64,000 nucleotides of DNA from Adiantum capillus-veneris. Lineage: Eukaryota > Streptophyta > Polypodiopsida > Polypodiales > Pteridaceae. The translations under genes and the position numbers were made by a program. The DNA lies in assembly GCA_014529385.2 (NCBI GenBank), contig CM043958.1:75589169-75653168 (forward strand), given 5' to 3'. The notes under the pieces are model-generated. The model ran no database searches. It had not been told where the DNA came from and was given only the letters and a program-made list of their open reading frames with translations. This document shows positions 42,276-52,784 of this stretch, piece after piece; within the stretch, counting starts at the first letter, position 1, and each line of letters begins with the position of its first letter.

Positions 42276-42549
42276 CCACATGTTTCAAACCAGTGATGGG
42301 ATCACATAGAACCAACAAAACTCTATGTGTGGCATATATCAGTCCTACTGAAGGAAAAAAACTAACTTGGAGTCTAGCTTTAGTTAGTGCATTTCAAAAT
42401 GCCAAAAAGGGATTCACAAAATGGTTGGTTATCAAAAAACATTCCAAAACACCAATGTGGAATTCTCCTCAACTTGCTCCTCCTATATTTTTTCTCCTCG
42501 CTCAGACTACTCTCCTCCCACGATCAAAGAGCCTACGTCTCTAACACCA

Positions 42550-42720
42550 TGTCAAAGTTGAAAATGTAGAAGTGTACAATAAGGGAGAGAATGCATGAGA
42601 GAGAGAAAGTTTTGAACCAACCAAATGGCCAATGAATTAGACAATAGTACAATGGGTGATTAGGGTGCACTTATATACTAGCTTGGTGGCCTTACATACC
42701 CCCTTCAATCAATTTTTCCA
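42550..42720 (-). repeat. LTR-like piece, minus sense, with TATA
   Basis: Beside a degenerate PBS-like sequence (gagcctacgtctctaacaccatg, near 42528-42550). On minus it reads CCAAGCTAGTATATAAGTGCA, a clear TATA box, then GGTTCAAAACTTTCTCTCTC. The inverted counterpart at 43940-44090 matches over roughly 150 bp. Confidence 0.5.
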
Positions 42721-43158
42721 TTTGAAATCATGTTAAATAAGTCAAATAAATACCTAGAGATAAATAATTAACTAGGAACATATTAGGCCATTCACTTGAG
42801 ATGCTTGAACTTTAATAGTGGGGCTCTATGGATGGATGCAAAGTTTATGCTACCTTTCATAGGAGATCATACAAGGTATTGGTGTACTTCATGGAGGAGA
42901 AAGGTGAGGTTTCCACTCACATTTAAAATGTCAAATTTATGGCAGCCAAAGCAATCTATATCCAATAGCAACCCTTGTATTGAATCTATTATTAGAAAGA
43001 AACAACAACTAAAAATGTCTAATAGTGGTAGCCACTACTATTTACTGCATTGGTAGCTACTAGTTTGTGCATAGTAGTTGCATAGTCTTGCTGGTAGCAC
43101 TAGAATCTACTAGTATCATCTTGGTAGCTCGCAGTCAGCCACCTACAAGGATAATATT

Positions 43159-43240
43159 GGTAGCTACCAAGATATCAAGGGTAGCTACCAAGATATCATT
43201 GGTAGATATCAAGATAGCATTGGTATCTCCCACTTTGCAT
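43159..43240 (+). repeat. 21-bp tandem repeat, about four units
   Basis: GGTAGCTACCAAGATATCAwk at 43159, 43180 and 43201, with a diverged fourth unit at 43222. GGTAGCTACC is itself a palindrome and recurs at 43241. As 21 is a multiple of three it gives a seven-residue repeat in the local open frame (VATKISx), which I do not take as a gene. Confidence 0.85.
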
Positions 43241-43939
43241 GGTAGCTACCCTTGGAGTAGGGAGGGAGATTTTTGAGGAGGATTTGGAGGGATCTTTTTA
43301 TGGAAAATAGATCGATTGAAAAATTTAATATTGACAAAGCTATGTCCATGAACTTTGTGCTGGATTCCTTAATCTTATGCAAAAAGATACCTCTACCAAA
43401 TGTGGGTTAATGTTGCAGTTCGTCACCCAAATTGTGCCGCCACAATCAACGTTTGCTGGAGTTCAAGTTATCAATTTTGAACCTGTGAGTTATATCTCAA
43501 GGCACATATATCTAACAAGGAACCAACACGATGTATACAAAACACTATGGATTTGCATGCAATTCATTCTTATTGGCCAAATTATGAATAGGATGTGTTT
43601 CAAAAGTTCATTGTATTGGAAATTTTTGAGGTGATATGTTCATAGCTCACAAAGGGGGATTCTTGGATATAATGTGTTCAATAGTTCAATTTCCCATTAG
43701 GAGGCAGCTGATGCTCAAATTGGCATTCTTCTAGGAGAGAGGTCGGTGCTACAAAATCCGTATCTAGTATCCCAACATTGCTGCTTGGGTATCCATGGTA
43801 GCTTTTTCATTGACTTGAGCTTCCTACATATGTCCAGTATGAGTTGCAGAGAGGGTGTTAAAGTTCAACTATCCCAAGTGAATGGCCCAAGGTATTTATT
43901 TTACTTTTTTGAAATGATTCTTATTAGGAAAATTTCTTG

Positions 43940-44104
43940 ATGGGGGTATTTAAGTCCCCCAAGCTAGTATATAAGTGCAACTTGAGCCCCCACTGTATCA
44001 TCATCTAGTTAATTTCCTAGTTGGTTCAAAAACTTTCTCTCTCCCTTTCTCTCTCTTGTGAATTCTCTCTCTCATTGTATGGTTTTTCTTTACCTTGTGC
44101 AATG
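43940..44104 (+). repeat. LTR-like piece, plus sense, with TATA
   Basis: Reads CCCCCAAGCTAGTATATAAGTGCAAC then GGTTCAAAAACTTTCTCTC. It is the inverted partner of 42550-42720. The TATA box is at about 43972-43979. It is followed directly by an antisense copia protease piece, so the join is rearranged. Confidence 0.5.
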
Positions 44105-44400
44105 AGCCTTCCATAATTTGCAAACCATCAAAATTGAACCTAGTCTACAAACCTTGCTTGACCATTTTCCCAATAGACACCAAGTTATTCTTAATTTTGG
44201 GTACATGCAACACATAAGCCAAATACTTCAAATTTCTATCCATCAAGGACAATGTCACATTTCTTATATGATCAATAGGGTGCACTCTTTATTCTTGATC
44301 TCAACAAAACTACAACTAACCAAAGTTTGCATGTCATGAAAACAGTTAAAATGAATTCTCATGTGATTTGATTCACCCAAATTCACATACCACATATTAT
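44105..44400 (-). pseudogene. Copia protease / pre-integrase fragment
   Basis: On minus, frames read AWYVNLGESNHM (the copia protease site WYVDSGASxHM, decayed), then VSCSFVEIKNKE, LSLMDRNLKYLAYVLHVPKI and NLVSIGKMVKQG. The last part is the conserved V-L-x-V-P...NL-x-S-V-x-K-L block at the end of copia proteases. At least two shifts and several stops. It ends at the LTR-like piece at 44104. Confidence 0.7.
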
Positions 44401-44441
44401 GACCACATTTTGATCATGTCTGAGTGGTTTAGCACTTTTGA

Positions 44442-44594
44442 TGTCAGGACAATGACAAGGCCGTACTAGACAAGGGCAAGGCCGGGCTAGGCAGTGTGGA
44501 AAGGGAGTCCAACTAGGGCAAAGGGCTAGGAGCCATGCTATATACTGGGTGGTTGGGAGGTGGACTCCTAGGTTCTAGTTACCCTTGTCTAACA
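44442..44594 (+). repeat. 5' LTR of the split element
   Basis: TGTCAGGACA...CTTGTCTAACA, 153 bp, matched by 55282-55434 with about 12 differences. A TATA-like GCTATATACTG sits at about 44537. Confidence 0.88.
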
Positions 44595-44595
44595 T

Positions 44596-44608
44596 TGGTA
44601 TCAAGAGC
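44596..44608 (+). promoter_or_regulatory. Primer binding site
   Basis: TGGTATCAAGAGC, one base longer than the initiator tRNA-Met complement TGGTATCAGAGC, lies one base after the LTR. Confidence 0.75.
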
Positions 44609-45030
44609 AAGGTTACTATTTTTTGGGAAGGCACAGCCGTGGTGTTGGAGAGCCACACAAGTTCTTGCATGCTTTTGCATGTCGGGGTCAAGGAGGCCAT
44701 GGAGCTCACCCCCTGTGAGGAGGACGACAAAGCCGATGGCCTAGGCAACACCGCTTGCGAGGAGAAGAGGCCGACAAGCGACCTGCACCAAATTGCGCCC
44801 TCTCGGGCTTGACGGCATCGCACAGGCACACTGAGTGTTTCACGAGACTATAGAAGGAGATCTCGACCACCATGGAAGGCGAGGTGAGAAAAAGCTCCCC
44901 CCTCACGCTGTCTGCAGGCCCCCATAGCCGGTGAACAGTTTTTTTTTCATACTTAGTGGGCGCCCAACCCTTTGGGTTAGTGGACACCCTCAATTTTTTC
45001 ACCAACAAGGGACAATACCCATAGCAGGGT

Positions 45031-45065
<35 letters not shown>

Positions 45066-46270
45066 CTCTTGTGAACCTCAAGCGAAGCTAGGCATACCGA
45101 CAGAGCCAAGCAAGGGCAAGGCCGGGAAATACAAAGGCAAGGTGCTATTTCTGCTGCGTCTATTACATATTGTTTCGTACCTTCATTCAAGTCATCGGCA
45201 AGTTATCCAAAATACAAAGACCAAGTGCAGTATGGGTGCTCAAGGCAATCACACCTACACTAACGGATTATTTTCTTGGAATCCAGAGCAAGACTACATC
45301 CAAGCGGCAATTCCAAGAACACAAGTCCAATTAATAACACTTGCTCTACGAATGGGGTTGGAAACTTGGACTACCAACGGAATTGTCGGTCGCTTCAAGC
45401 TTGGAGCATGAAGGAAATTAGCAAGGCTAATTACTGGTGGAAACGGGATTCTTTATTCATTTTTACCGGTTGCGGTGCATCCTACATTTACGAGATTATT
45501 CTTCGACTCCAGGTATTTTTCTTTATGACCGCCGGCGGAGTTAGCACGACTAATCACCGGCCTCTGCTACGAGTTTCTGTGTTCAATACGGCTACGAGCC
45601 TTCTGCAATCCAAGGTATTGTTTTCTCTTTTGTTCGGATAACATGTCTTTGCCATGAATGAAAAAATTGATGACCAACACATGTTTGACTTCGAATACTT
45701 GGAGTCTGATTTACTTGTCGATGCCTCGGGGTCGGATACTCTCACGGAGGGTACCCACGTGGAACCAGGGACGGATGATGCATACCCAGGCAGTCTATAT
45801 TTCTCTCCGTGAGTATGTACACCTCGTTCTGAGAGCGTGTTTAATATTTTGGAGGATGATAGTGACTTGCCGGATGCCAGGGAGTTTGTCACTCGACAGG
45901 GTTGACAAAGTTTTGATGCCCAATTTCGCAAGCTAGTTGTACGGGTTCAAATATTGGCTACACAAGTGGAAAATCTTACACGATTAATTTACAATATGCT
46001 ACCAAGATCAACTTCTCACTTGCTGGAAACCCAAGAGGTTGTCTACCCACCAGTTATGACCAAAGAGGTCCAACATGCACAAGATAATTCGGTGGTAGGA
46101 ATAGATCTGGTCATGACCAACGTGGTTAGGAAGCAACAATCACAATCCGACTTTTGACGTGCAAAAAGTAAAAAACGTATGCTTTATTTGCTTAGGAACG
46201 CATCAAAAAAATCAGTGTCCACAGGCCCGACAACGTAAGCATGATGCATTAGTTTGTGATTTGACATAAA
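44600..46270 (+). pseudogene. Gag-like region with a zinc knuckle, broken
   Basis: Several plus frames follow the PBS: LTPCEEDDKADGLGNTA (44700s), GLFSWNPEQDYIQAAIPRTQ (45270s), FDFEYLESDLLVDASGSDT (45680s) and VQILATQVENLTRLIYNM (45945). After a stop the same frame reads KNVCFICLGTHQKNQCPQAR: a knuckle C-x2-C-x3-H-x4-C (46180-46218), one residue shorter than the usual CCHC. Such fingers bind the element RNA in the capsid. The 31-base C run at 45032-45062 sits in the first third. Stops and shifts are frequent, and I cannot define one start. Confidence 0.5.
45032..45062. repeat. 31-base poly(C) run
   Basis: Uninterrupted C run inside the split element. Its opposite is a poly(G), able to form G-quadruplexes. 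True length may be misread. Confidence 0.9.
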
Positions 46271-47083
46271 CTCCAGTTTTGGTGCAGGGCACAGTAGTTA
46301 TATGTCTTCATACGTGCATGTGGCTTTTCAGAGTATTGTACGTTTTATGAATTGGGTAAGTTATGCCCCAATTTCTTTTCTGATATAATAATTTTTGGTA
46401 TGACCAATCCATACTCTCGGCCTATACGCTCAGTCAAAAACATTTTGAGGTGCATGCAGGCTCAGTGACTTAGGGTGTATATGATACACATGTCACACAA
46501 TTTTACATTCCGCATTTACTTTCGACAGTATTGTTTGTTGTGAAACGCCAAATGCTTGGTCAATTTCACGTGACACAAGACTTCTAATTCGTGCTACGAT
46601 TGATTTGGCATCAAGAATAGTGCAACAAAGTTGGGAGCACCTACATTAATCAGGATATCATCTCAACGAATCCCTATCAGTCCAATCGATGCAAGGCACT
46701 TTTGGTGTTAACTTTTACGTTTATGATGGTCACGGTAGCCACGGCTTCCCCTTTTCTATGCAAGGCATGCTAACCAAGTGGTATAAAGTACGCTTCCGTC
46801 CTTACACAGTCATCACAAACCACCACTAAAAGGAACCTAAATCTACGACCTAATTCATAGGCATAGTGCCATATTTAAGTCATTTTTGTACATTCACGAT
46901 CCCTACATGGTAGGTGAGGTCAGATGTGACTTGTGTTTTCTGTTACCTCTCTCGACGAGAGCGTTATACAGTTAGATTGTTGCATGCTTAAAGGATAAGC
47001 TTCACGCTACACATATGATGCAAACAAGCATCGGCTTGGTATATACAAGGTAGTACCTTAAGGAAAGTTCCTCAGCCCAGCAT

Positions 47084-47115
<32 letters not shown>

Positions 47116-47369
47116 ATCTCTCAAAAAGAATAATGAAAACTTTTTAAGAATCTTTTGCTACATGTTTTTTTTGGGGGTCAGCATGAGCCAAGGTGCTCTA
47201 AGTCTCAGCTAGAAATTGGGCAAGGCGCCCTCTACATTAGTCTTCATCATTTTCACCACAATTGAACACTAATTGCCATATACGGGCTATGAGCCACACA
47301 CGCTGACTAAGAGTCATTGTCAGACGTTGGGTACGACCCACCTATTGGCATTCCTAGGGTGATTGTTTT
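46271..47369 (+). other. Internal region of the split element, no motif recognised
   Basis: Broken plus-frame coding-like sequence (for example NESLSVQSMQGTFGVNFYVY near 46660 and SDVGYDPPIGIPRVIVF up to the copia insertion) whose reading frame continues across the insertion at 52785 as KIE, stop, IYPVEYTSTLMDKQE. A (CT) run lies at about 47083-47110. Family unknown. Confidence 0.4.
47365..47369. repeat. Target duplication GTTTT, left
   Basis: Identical to 52785-52789, flanking the nested copia. Confidence 0.9.
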
Positions 47370-47561
47370 TGAAGGAGTACAAGCGGAAGTGCGACGCGAG
47401 AGAGAGTGCGAGAAGAAGACCACGACGATATGGTGAACTCGCTCTACTGTAATGTGTAGAGCATAGTGAGTTCTTATTAGGTTTTTACAAAAGAATATGT
47501 GTACATACCTGGCGGCCCGCCCACTTACCTGGGTGACCACATTGGGCTTTATACCCCAACA
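47370..47561 (-). repeat. 3' LTR of the nested copia
   Basis: On minus TGTTGGGGTATAAAGCCC ... GTACTCCTTCA. Matches 52593-52784. Confidence 0.93.
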
Positions 47562-47650
47562 ACCTCCCACTTAAAGTCCAATGTGGTACTGTAAGTGTGA
47601 GAGAAGCTACTATACAAGCTAATATACAAGAGATTTAGAGAAGTGATGTA

Positions 47651-50600
47651 CTACCCTACACCTAACTGCTTGCGAAAATGCGCAAAGCTCTCTGAGGGAA
47701 GTCCTTTTGTAAGTAGATCAACAAGATTTTCTATGGTGTGAACTTTGACAAGCTGAAGTTGCTTATCCTCGAGCATTTTCCTGATGAAATGATACTTCAC
47801 ATCCACATGCTTTGTCTTTGAGTGATAAACTGGATTGCGAGCCAATTGTATAGCACTTTGAATATCACAATATAACACAGGCATCTCTTCTTTGATTCCC
47901 AAATCTGTTACTAGTCGATTAAGCCAAATTGATTCTTTGCATGCCTCTGATGCTGCAACATATTCAGCCTCTGTAGTAGACTGAGTAACACAATCTTGTA
48001 ATCTAGAATGCCATGATACTACTCCACCAGCCAATGTAAAGACATACCCTGACGTAGACCTTCGGTTGTCTAAGTCACCTGCATAATCTAAGTCTGGAAA
48101 ACCCTTAACACTTATCTCCTGACTCCCATAGCATATACGCATACTCTTTGTAGCTTTCAGGTATCTCAATATTCCTTTCACTGCCTCCCAATGTTTCTTG
48201 CTTGGGTTTAACATGTATCGACTTACTACTCCCACTACAAATGCAATGTCTGGGCGAGTAGCAATCATTGCATACATCAAACTACCCACTGCAGACGCAT
48301 ATGGAATCTTATCCATTTTAGCCTGTTCTTCCTCAGACACAAGACAATCTTGTTTGCTAAGTTTCACATATGGTGGCAATGGAACACTCAATGCCTTTCC
48401 CTTCTCCATATTGAAACGTTGCAAAACCTTGTCAATATACTCTGTTTGAGATAACCAAATCAACTTCTTTGATCTGTCTCTCTCAATGCGCATACCAAGT
48501 ATATGACTTGCCTCACCCAGCAATCAACATGTCATCCACATTCAAAATAAGGATCAGCCAACTACGTTTGTAGCCTTGAGAAAGCATAAACTTGTGGAAT
48601 TTATGGTACCATGCCCTCGGTGATTGTTTTAAGCCATAAAGACTCTTTAACAACTGGCATACCCAATCTTCCTTGCCTTTCTCAACAAACCCTTCTGGCT
48701 GCTGCATGTAAATTTCCACATCTAAATCACCATGCAAGAACGCTGTCTTGACATCCATTTGGTGCAACACCAAATCTAATATGGCAACCAATGCAAGAAA
48801 GAATCTCAATGTAGTCATCTTGACCACCGGAGAGAAGACTTCATCAAAGTCAATGCCTTGTTCTTGCTTAAAGCCCTTGGCAACAAGCCTTGCTTTGTAC
48901 TTTGGCTGACTATCATGAGCGGTGATCTTATACCTGTAAACCCATTTACAAGGTAGAGCCTTTTTACCCTGTGGTAATTTAACTGTCTTCCATGTCTTGT
49001 TTTTATGCAGAGCTGTCATCTCTGACTGCATAGCCAATTGCCAATTCCCGGAGTCCTTCATTTGCACTGCTTCCTTGTAACATGAAGGCTCATTGCAATC
49101 AGTCAACATGACATAGTTCATAGATGGAACAAACCTATCAGGAGGTCGCGTGACACGTCCAGATCTATGCACAATAGGTGGCACAGGCTCAGCCACAACC
49201 TGTGGTTCCACCCTATCCTGTCCTTGCTCCTCTTGAGCCCCGACATTTTGTCTTGCACGTGCAGGTCCATCTTCTTAGAAGACAACTCTTCTAATCTCCT
49301 CAACCCTCTCTGGTTTAGAATGATATTTGGATTCATTAAAGTGAACATCATTGCTGCGGACAACCTTTCTGGATTTGGGATCCCAAAGTCTGTACCCCAT
49401 CTCACCAGAATTACCATAGCCTAGAAAGATGCACTTTCTACTTTTTGGCTCAAGTTTGTTCCTAAATTCCTTTGGAACATGAGTATATGCCTCACAGCCA
49501 AAGACTCTGAGATGCTTGTATGAGGGAATTTTGCCTGACCATACCATCTCTGGCACTGAATCATTCTGCAAAACCTTGCTAGGAGATCTATTTACAAGAT
49601 GAACAGCTGTTGATACAGCTTCAGCCCAAAACCCATTTGGCAGCTGTGCATTAGACAACATACTTATGACCTTCTCTTGTATGGTCCTATTCATCCTCTC
49701 AGCAACACCATTTTGAGGAGGATTGTAAGGAGCAGTAAGTTCACGTTTTATACCTTTTGACTCACAAAAGTCCTGAAAGGCCTTTGAAACATACTCTCCA
49801 CCATTGTCAGTGCGTAAGTATTTAAGCTTCTTGCCACTCTGATTCTCCACAAGTGTCACAAACGTTTTGAAAACACTCAACGCTTCATCCTTGTGCTTGA
49901 GAAAGTAAAGCCATACTTTGCTCGAGTAATCATCTATAAATGTCATAAAGTAAGAAGCTCCCCCTGAAGATAGGTTAGGCATAGTCCACACAAATCACTA
50001 TGAACAAGTGCCAATTGTGTATCTCTTCTACTGCTTCTATGGTTATGTGTTTGCTTACCATACAGACAATGTTCACAGAATTCAAAATCATTAAATGACA
50101 AGCCAGGAAAATAACCAGAACGAGACAAGATTTACATTCCCTTCTTGGACATATGTCCTAACCGGCTATGCCACAAAGAAACGTTCGGTTGCTCGATTAC
50201 ATTGATTACATTTTAAGAGACATTTGATACATAAATCATGTAAAGTCCTCCAAACTTTACTCCATGTGCTACTGTCATAGAACCCTTGGATATCTTCCAC
50301 ATGTTCTGTCCAAAAGTGGTGACGTAGCCAGCATTATACGGTAAACCTATGCTGATCGAGCTCTTTTTAATTGCGGGAACATGTCTCACATTCTTCAGCG
50401 TGAAAGAAGAGCCATTCTGAAACTTCAATTGAACATCTCCAACACCTAAGATCTCACATGTCTGCCCATTGCCTAGCCGAACATGATCGTTAGTGGTCAC
50501 ATAAGAGATAAACCACTCCTTGTTTGGAGACACACGAAGTGATGCCCCTGAGTCTATAATCCAGTCACTCAGTGCATTTCCATCAGATGCTGTAAGAAGA

Positions 50601-51508
50601 GCTGAGTCCATTGTATTCTTCAAGAAGTAGATGTCTCCTAACACTAGACTGTCATCCTCTGCAACAGTGTTTGTCACATTTATTTCTTGAATCTTCACTG
50701 AGGACTTGTTCTTCTCACCATGGTCTTCATCTTTCTCTTTGCCTTTTTTTGCTTTCCATTCTCTGCAGTCTCTTTTCATGCGACCCTTCTTGCCACAATG
50801 GTAGCATTCTATGTCACTCTTGCCTTTAGCACTGCGGGACTTGCTACGAGACTGATTCCTCTTTCCACCTTTGTACTTTTCTTAGGTCCTTCCCCTGACA
50901 ACTAAGTCTGCTCCTTTGCCTTTGTCCATTGTCTTTCTATTGGTTTCTGCAGTAAGCAGACTTCCTTCTACACCTGCTATGGTCAAACCATATGGAGGTG
51001 CAGAATTACTCAAAACTGTGCGAAAAGTGTCCCAACTTTCCGGCAATGTGATCAACAGGAACATAGCTCTAACAGGTTCATCAAACTTGACACCTTGAGC
51101 TGACAACTGACTATAGATTGTGTTGAATTCATTCAGATGATTGGACATAGGTGTCCCTTCTTTCATCTTCAAGTCAACAAGCTTCTTAAGCTAGTATACC
51201 TGTGAAGCTGCACTCTGCTTCTCATAAAGATCACTCAGCTTTAACCATGCTTGATAAGCCGACATCTTGTCTGCTACATTGAAGTAAACGCTTTCTGCCA
51301 AAGTTAGCATAATGGTAGAAAGTGCCAATTCATCCATTTCGCTCCATTCATCTTCGTCCATATCTTCTGGTTTTATCCCCTTGAGCTTCATAGGTTTTAT
51401 CTGCTTCTTTTGTACCAACACGTGCCAAATCTGCTTCTTCCACAATGGGAAATTGGTTCCATCCAGCTTCTTGATATTGTAAAGAGCAGTGTCCTGTGAT
51501 CCAGCCAT
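47651..51508 (-). pseudogene. Copia gag-pol polyprotein, almost full length
   Basis: From Met at 51508 (MAGSQDTALYNIKKLDGTNF): UBN2-type gag, knuckle CYHCGKKGRMKRDC, protease WIIDSGASLRVSP, pre-integrase WHSRLGHMSKKG with CEHCLYGK, integrase (TFIDDYSSKVW, RTDNGGEY, NGVAERMNRT as the D, D, E residues), then RT (WVYRYKITAHD, MDVKTAFLHGDLD, LYGLKQSPRAW, and LNVDDMLIAG, where Tyr of YVDD is Asn) and RNase H (STTEAEYVAASEA, YHFIRKMLEDKQL), ending LRKQLGVG. Lesions: in-frame TAG near 51190, TAA near 50881, stops near 50212, 50130 and 49274, and frameshifts near 49985 and 48515. About 1285 codons, normal copia size. Long open stretches remain, in line with its 97% LTR identity. Confidence 0.95.
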
Positions 51509-52578
51509 AGCTACGCTTCACAGTAGTTTACTTTTCTGGGAAAAAATTCGGCAGAGTTTCCCCTGTAAACTCACCTCTGAACCAATATCAACGTGTCAAA
51601 TGAACCAAGAAAGCTTCGAGTTCTACAGAAATTTTGGCAGAGTCTCCTTTGTAAAATGGCTCTGGTGTACTAAAAAACAGACCAAAAACAGCTCAAAAAC
51701 ACTGTCTCTCTGACACTGTAAGTTGTGGGTAAACCTGTCTTGCACCTGTACTGTCTCTGACTGTCCTGTCACTGTCTTGTAAGCATAGACTCCAACAATG
51801 CCTCAACGGCAGTAAAGCAAAGATGCAGTCCCAACTGTCTAACTCACAGTCAATACATCCTAACTGCCTATCTAAGGGTGCTCGAGGGATCGCTCCAAGA
51901 CCTGTATCACCGAAAGGATCTCAACATTCAAGAATCCCCTAGCTGAATAAAACCTCACTCGACCCTCAACAAAGGCTGCAGTAAATCTGACAGTACATAG
52001 ACTTCCCACAAGGTCATACATCCACAAATTTCCCACTGTATGCTGTAACCGCTGTGGCGGTTGTTTGCTGCGTGACTCACAACCAGCAAACCCTCAACAG
52101 ATATACATCATCTCTGACAATCCATCGCATGTAGAAGTACCTGCAATGTCAGGATGAAATCTGGAATATCAAGCAGCAAACACAAGCTACCTGATGAACT
52201 AGTGGATGTCGACTACAGTCTGTGTGTAGATGCGCCCGTGTCGTATGTGACACGCCTCCAAGAACTGTGAGCCGTCCTTCGATGTGTAGACAACCACAAA
52301 TCAACACTCTGGGAGTGTTGATATCCTCAGCACCTGCAGTCGTAGGCCGAAAAACCCAAATTTGCAAAGTCGGATCTGCACCCGCTGAGACCACGTAGTC
52401 GAAAATGGCTTGCGCAGACCTTTGTCGAAGCCGAACGGTGGCCGAGATGACCTCAGAATGAAATTCTAAGACCGGCCTTCCCACAAGGTTTGGGGCCGTG
52501 TCTTTGCCTGTCGAATTTCACTCCAATCTGAGCTGGTGACTCTAGCCTCCTGCAATGCTGCCCTGAGCCTCGATCTGA

Positions 52579-52590
52579 GCTTTGATACCA
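52579..52590 (-). promoter_or_regulatory. Primer binding site of the nested copia
   Basis: TGGTATCAAAGC on minus, two bases beyond the LTR end CTTCA; initiator tRNA-Met type with one change. The leader from here to gag (51509-52578) has no gene. Confidence 0.88.
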
Positions 52591-52592
52591 GT

Positions 52593-52784
52593 TGAAGGAG
52601 TACGAGCGAAAGTGCGACGCGAGAGAGAGTGCGAGAAGAAGAGCACGACGATATGGTGAACTCGCTCTACTGTAATGTGTAGAGCATAGTGAGTTCTTAT
52701 TAGGTTTTTACAAAAGAATATGTGTACATACCTGGCGGCCCGCCCACTTACCTGGGCGACCACATTGGGCTTTATATTCCAACA
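52593..52784 (-). repeat. 5' LTR of the nested copia
   Basis: On minus TGTTGGAATATAAAGCCC ... GTACTCCTTCA, 192 bp, followed by the PBS. TATAAAGCCC near its start is short of a normal TATA position, so the promoter is not assigned. Confidence 0.93.

Larger units (their letters stand above)
47370..52784 (-). mobile_element. Nearly complete Ty1/copia element, minus strand, 5415 bp
   Basis: LTRs 47370-47561 and 52593-52784 (192 bp each, about six differences, 97% alike), perfect 5-bp target duplication GTTTT, PBS on minus (TGGTATCAAAGC, 52590-52579) and a purine tract AAGTGGGAGGT (47571-47562 on minus). All copia domains are present in order. It is the youngest insertion in this part of the window, inside the 44442-55434 element. 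Confidence 0.95.

Noticed and set aside
43159-43240. CRISPR-like array
   Set aside because: The 21-bp units are contiguous without spacers, the copies are diverged, and the genome is eukaryotic.
46640-46760. Phosphatase PP2C motif (VYDGHGSHG)
   Set aside because: A single short match in a frame full of stops, with no other PP2C motif nearby; taken as chance.
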